A stretch of DNA of 64,000 bases, taken from assembly GCF_024346755.1 (NCBI RefSeq), contig NZ_AP024861.1, forward strand, positions 1,922,001 through 1,986,000. Direction: 5' to 3'. Positions 61,520-64,000 of this stretch are shown here, one piece after another; the first letter of the stretch is position 1; every line of letters starts with the position of its first letter. The notes beneath the pieces are model-generated. The model ran no database searches and had not been told where the DNA came from. It saw only the letters and a program-made list of their open reading frames with translations. Made by a program: the position numbers and the translations under genes. This stretch comes from Vibrio aerogenes. Lineage in GTDB: Bacteria; Pseudomonadota; Gammaproteobacteria; Enterobacterales; Vibrionaceae.

Positions 61520-62254
61520 CTAATCTACGCCCAATTCATCTGCGATTGACTGAATTTGTTTCAGATCCATCTGATGAACACGGATTAATTGTCTGACTTT
61601 ACCCAATCGTTCATTAGTTGCATCCTGCTGAGTACAGGCATCCGACCTGGCATCCCATGATGAGCCTTCGAGATAATCGTTACACTCTTTCTTCAGTGCT
61701 TTTTCTTTTTTTATCAGTTCATCCTGCTCTTTTTGCAGGGACTCCAGAGACTGTTTGATCTTAAACTCGCGCTGAAATAATTCCCGGGAGCGTTCGAACA
61801 AAGAAGCCTGCAGACCTGTTTGCCGATTCAGTTTATCATTACGCTCTGTCACCTGATTTATCTGCTGTACCTGGGTTTTCAAACGGGTTTCCAGCGCTTC
61901 TTTTTCCTGTTTCAGGGCTGCCATTTGTTCCTGAAATAAATCAGATTTTTCGGCATAACCCGCTTTTTCTTCTGCCAGCTTTTTCTCAAACTCAGCTTTT
62001 AGCTGGCGAAATTTCTCTTCGCCTTCCGCCGTTGCTGCTGCCCGTTCCTCGTTCATTTTCTCTTCAAGCTGATGATAACGACTTTCGAGTTCCTGATAAG
62101 CAGGTTTCCATTGTTGGGAAGACATAGAGCCACCGAGTAAACCTCCAACCGCAACCCCCAGAACGGCAGCCAGTGCAATATAGAGATATGATTTTTTATC
62201 TTTCTGCTCGATAATAACAACGTCTTCATCTAAATCATCAGGTTGATTATCCAC
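61520..62254 (-). CDS. Membrane-anchored coiled-coil protein
   Basis: A 244-aa protein starting at GTG 62254 (GGAGTAATT upstream). An acidic cytoplasmic N-terminus (DDLDEDVVIIEQ) is followed by one Gly-rich membrane segment (YLYIALAAVLGVAVGGLLGG, 24-43) and a long coiled coil (55-210, very rich in Glu, Lys and Gln) with two cysteines near 195-210. No family recognised. It follows a 52-codon membrane-protein gene by 15 bp, so they form an operon. Confidence 0.65.
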   Translation of the reverse strand: MDNQPDDLDEDVVIIEQKDKKSYLYIALAAVLGVAVGGLLGGSMSSQQWKPAYQELESRYHQLEEKMNEERAAATAEGEEKFRQLKAEFEKKLAEEKAGYAEKSDLFQEQMAALKQEKEALETRLKTQVQQINQVTERNDKLNRQTGLQASLFERSRELFQREFKIKQSLESLQKEQDELIKKEKALKKECNDYLEGSSWDARSDACTQQDATNERLGKVRQLIRVHQMDLKQIQSIADELGVD

Positions 62255-62269
62255 AATTACTCCACTTCA

Positions 62270-62428
62270 TTAATGCATCAATTCCATCACAACTACGGTC
62301 ACCAGATAAATGACAAAAGCTCCACCAACTGTAATGACCACCCCTTTTTGTATCTCTTCGCGGTTTTTGTATCTCAGCAAAATATATAAAAGGGCAAGTA
62401 ACACAACAATTGCTATCAGCTTAACCAT
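62270..62428 (-). CDS. Small two-helix membrane protein (52 aa)
   Basis: Starts at ATG 62428 with AAGGCGGAAAAT in front, a good ribosome site; stop TAA at 62270-62272. The product begins MVKLIAIVVLLALLYILLRY, then KNREEIQKG, then a second hydrophobic segment (VVITVGGAFVIYLVTVVVME). The coding frame, ribosome site and tight spacing to the next gene support it as real. No homologue known to me. Confidence 0.65.
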   Translation of the reverse strand: MVKLIAIVVLLALLYILLRYKNREEIQKGVVITVGGAFVIYLVTVVVMELMH

Positions 62429-62616
62429 ATTTTCCGCCTTACGTTTTTTGTTTTTATACCATGATTCTTATATTTAAGGTCAGAGAATCTCTGAGAAAAC
62501 ATGAATTCTTCTGTTTTTGTCCATTACAGCTGATTTTGTTGATGACATCACATTTTTTTTGGATTAGTATTTTTGCGCAAATCGTTTATTTAAGACGATT
62601 GTTCCAGTGAAAGCTA

Positions 62617-62840
62617 CAGGAGAGAGGTTGTTAACCTGATTTTAACAAATCAGACCATACAAACCCACCGAAGAAGTGAATCTTTCAGGTGTATCACTCT
62701 AAGGTCACCAGACCAACGCAGTATACGAGGACTGTAGCCGGAGGAACCTCTGGAGAGAACCGTTTAACCGGTCGCCGAAGGAGCAAATCTCATGCGTATC
62801 ATGAGATGAAACTTTCAGGCAAAAGGACAGAGGAGAGAAG
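62617..62840 (+). ncRNA. Tandem glycine riboswitch
   Basis: Two consecutive glycine aptamers: the first contains GGAGAGAG (62619), CACCGAAGAAGTGAATCTTT and CAGGTG; the second contains CCTCTGGAGAGAACCG (62751), CGCCGAAGGAGCAAATCTC, CTTTCAGGCAAAAGGACAGA. These match the gcvT-type glycine riboswitch, whose Vibrio version has two aptamers and stands before a Na+/alanine-type symporter. The boundaries are approximate. It should raise symporter expression when glycine is high. Confidence 0.9.
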
Positions 62841-62960
62841 GCCCCAAAACTCATATAAGATATACAATATCCGATCGGATGATTTATTTCGTTCATCTCC
62901 GCCGTAGTTATTTTCGACCTTCCCTCTTCTCCTTAGGTACTTATTTTTTAAGGGAAGAAC

Positions 62961-64000
62961 ATGACAAACCTGCAACACTTTTTAAGTCAGATGGATCATT
63001 TTATATGGGGTCCCCCACTGTTGATTCTGCTGGTTGGCACCGGCATTTATTTCACCTTCAGCCTTGGACTGCTTCAGTTCCGCTATTTACCTGCTGCACT
63101 GAAAATGGTATTCGGACGCGCTTCATCAGGAGAGAATCAGGGGGATGTCTCAAGCTTTGCTGCTTTATGTACAGCACTCTCTGCAACTATTGGTACCGGC
63201 AATATTGTTGGTGTGGCGACTGCAATCAAACTGGGCGGTCCCGGCGCTTTGTTCTGGATGTGGTTTGCTGCTGTATTCGGAATGGCCACGAAATATGCCG
63301 AATGCCTGCTCGCGATCAAATACCGTAAAAAAGATGATAAAGGTCAGATGGTCGGCGGGCCGATGTATTTTCTGAAATATGGTGTGGGCTCCGGGTTTCT
63401 GGCAACAGCATTTGCCGTCTTTGCCATTGGAGTCGCTTTCTTTGGCATTGGCACATTTCCGCAGGTAAATGCCATTGTTGACGCGTCACATATTTCATTT
63501 GGTATTTCACGGGAAATGACAGCCGCCGTACTGACAGTGCTTGTTGCTGTTGTGACCATTGGCGGCATTCGCTGGATCTCAAGTGTCGCCAGTAAAGTCG
63601 TACCGGTGATGGCAGCCTTTTATATTTCTGCCTGCCTGTTCATTTTAGTGAATCAGGCGGAACATCTGATCCCGGCAATTCAGTTGGTCATTCAGTCTGC
63701 CTTCAGCAGCAGTGCAGCAACGGGAGGATTTGCCGGCGCCACGATCATGCTGGCCATTCAGTCTGGTGTTGCCCGCGGTGTTTTCTCAAATGAATCAGGC
63801 TTGGGCAGCGCACCGATGGCAGCGGCAGCGGCAAAGACAGATTCTTGTGTCAGACAGGGACTCATTTCGATGACGGGCACCTTTTTCGACACTATTCTGA
63901 TTTGTACCATGACCGGGCTGGCGCTCATTCTGACCGGGGCATGGCAAAGCGACTTCTCTGGTGCTGCGATGACCACTCATGCATTCACGGTGGGATTAAA
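62961..64000 (+). CDS. AGCS-family Na+/alanine (glycine) symporter, cut by window edge
   Basis: The first 346 codons of an alanine/glycine:cation symporter. MDHFIWGPPLLILLVGTGIY, ALSATIGTGNIVGVATAIKL, GGPMYFL and GVARGVFSNESGLGSAPMAA are family signatures. Many membrane helices. Ribosome site AAGGGAAG before the ATG. It follows a tandem glycine riboswitch by about 120 bp, so glycine is a likely substrate or signal. The C-terminus lies beyond the window. Confidence 0.95.
   Translation, partial: MTNLQHFLSQMDHFIWGPPLLILLVGTGIYFTFSLGLLQFRYLPAALKMVFGRASSGENQGDVSSFAALCTALSATIGTGNIVGVATAIKLGGPGALFWMWFAAVFGMATKYAECLLAIKYRKKDDKGQMVGGPMYFLKYGVGSGFLATAFAVFAIGVAFFGIGTFPQVNAIVDASHISFGISREMTAAVLTVLVAVVTIGGIRWISSVASKVVPVMAAFYISACLFILVNQAEHLIPAIQLVIQSAFSSSAATGGFAGATIMLAIQSGVARGVFSNESGLGSAPMAAAAAKTDSCVRQGLISMTGTFFDTILICTMTGLALILTGAWQSDFSGAAMTTHAFTVGL

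Overview
The window is a piece of a Vibrio (Vibrionaceae) main chromosome with an accessory island at its left end. The host assignment rests on gene content and order: the run fructosamine kinase - norM - DUF3080 lipoprotein - periplasmic-type DNA ligase - TPR - tonB2 - exbD2 - exbB2 - ttpC - DUF3450 is the V. cholerae order as I remember it, and there are also DUF3802, fnr-uspE, mobAB, nagK and a tandem glycine riboswitch before a Na+/alanine symporter. I cannot name the species.

Left third (1-20.2 kb), almost all on the minus strand: part of an extracellular contractile injection system (eCIS, the Afp/PVC/MAC class of phage-tail-like particles). Read from its promoter side (right to left) it has an ECF-type sigma factor, an RfaH/NusG-like antiterminator, a T4-type lysozyme, an Afp15-type AAA+ ATPase split in two by an in-frame amber codon and REP repeats, a DUF4255 tail-terminator protein, a 232-aa protein of unknown role, a small coiled-coil membrane protein, a tail fibre ending in a YWTD beta-propeller, a DUF4157 (eCIS core domain) protein, an inactivated tyrosine recombinase, and a 483-aa candidate cargo protein with a deaminase-like PCxxC site. 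Then come two DUF2589 family proteins, two small unknown proteins and the N-terminal half of a tail sheath. The DUF2589 pair occurs twice, in near-identical copies 6,004 bp apart. Three REP-associated tyrosine transposase (RAYT) genes and at least eleven copies of a short REP-like sequence (core GYSTCTGTCC / GTGCCTGTCC) are scattered through the island; they have truncated the sheath, lie in the ATPase break and supply the 5' leader of one gene. Tube, spike, baseplate and tape-measure genes are not in the window and should lie to its left.

Middle (20.3-36 kb): a sugar module (GH3 glycosidase, XylR-like AraC regulator, GPH-family symporter), a YejM/PbgA-like envelope protein, a DUF3187 outer-membrane protein, a cystathionine gamma-synthase family enzyme, a YqjG/DoxX pair with a divergent LysR regulator, and a FIST protein with a hybrid histidine kinase that resembles the NosP-NahK nitric oxide sensing pair.

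Right half (36-64 kb): core chromosome. fnr (with a perfect FNR box at its own start), uspE, ttcA, a Bax-like glucosaminidase, cobB, amt with a sigma-54 promoter, an enhancer-binding-protein homologue without the sigma-54 contact motif, mobAB, nagK, a chemoreceptor, DUF3802, fructosamine kinase, norM, DUF3080, ligE, the TonB2 transport operon, an L-lactate dehydrogenase family gene, a two-gene membrane/coiled-coil operon and a glycine riboswitch controlling an AGCS symporter cut by the window edge.
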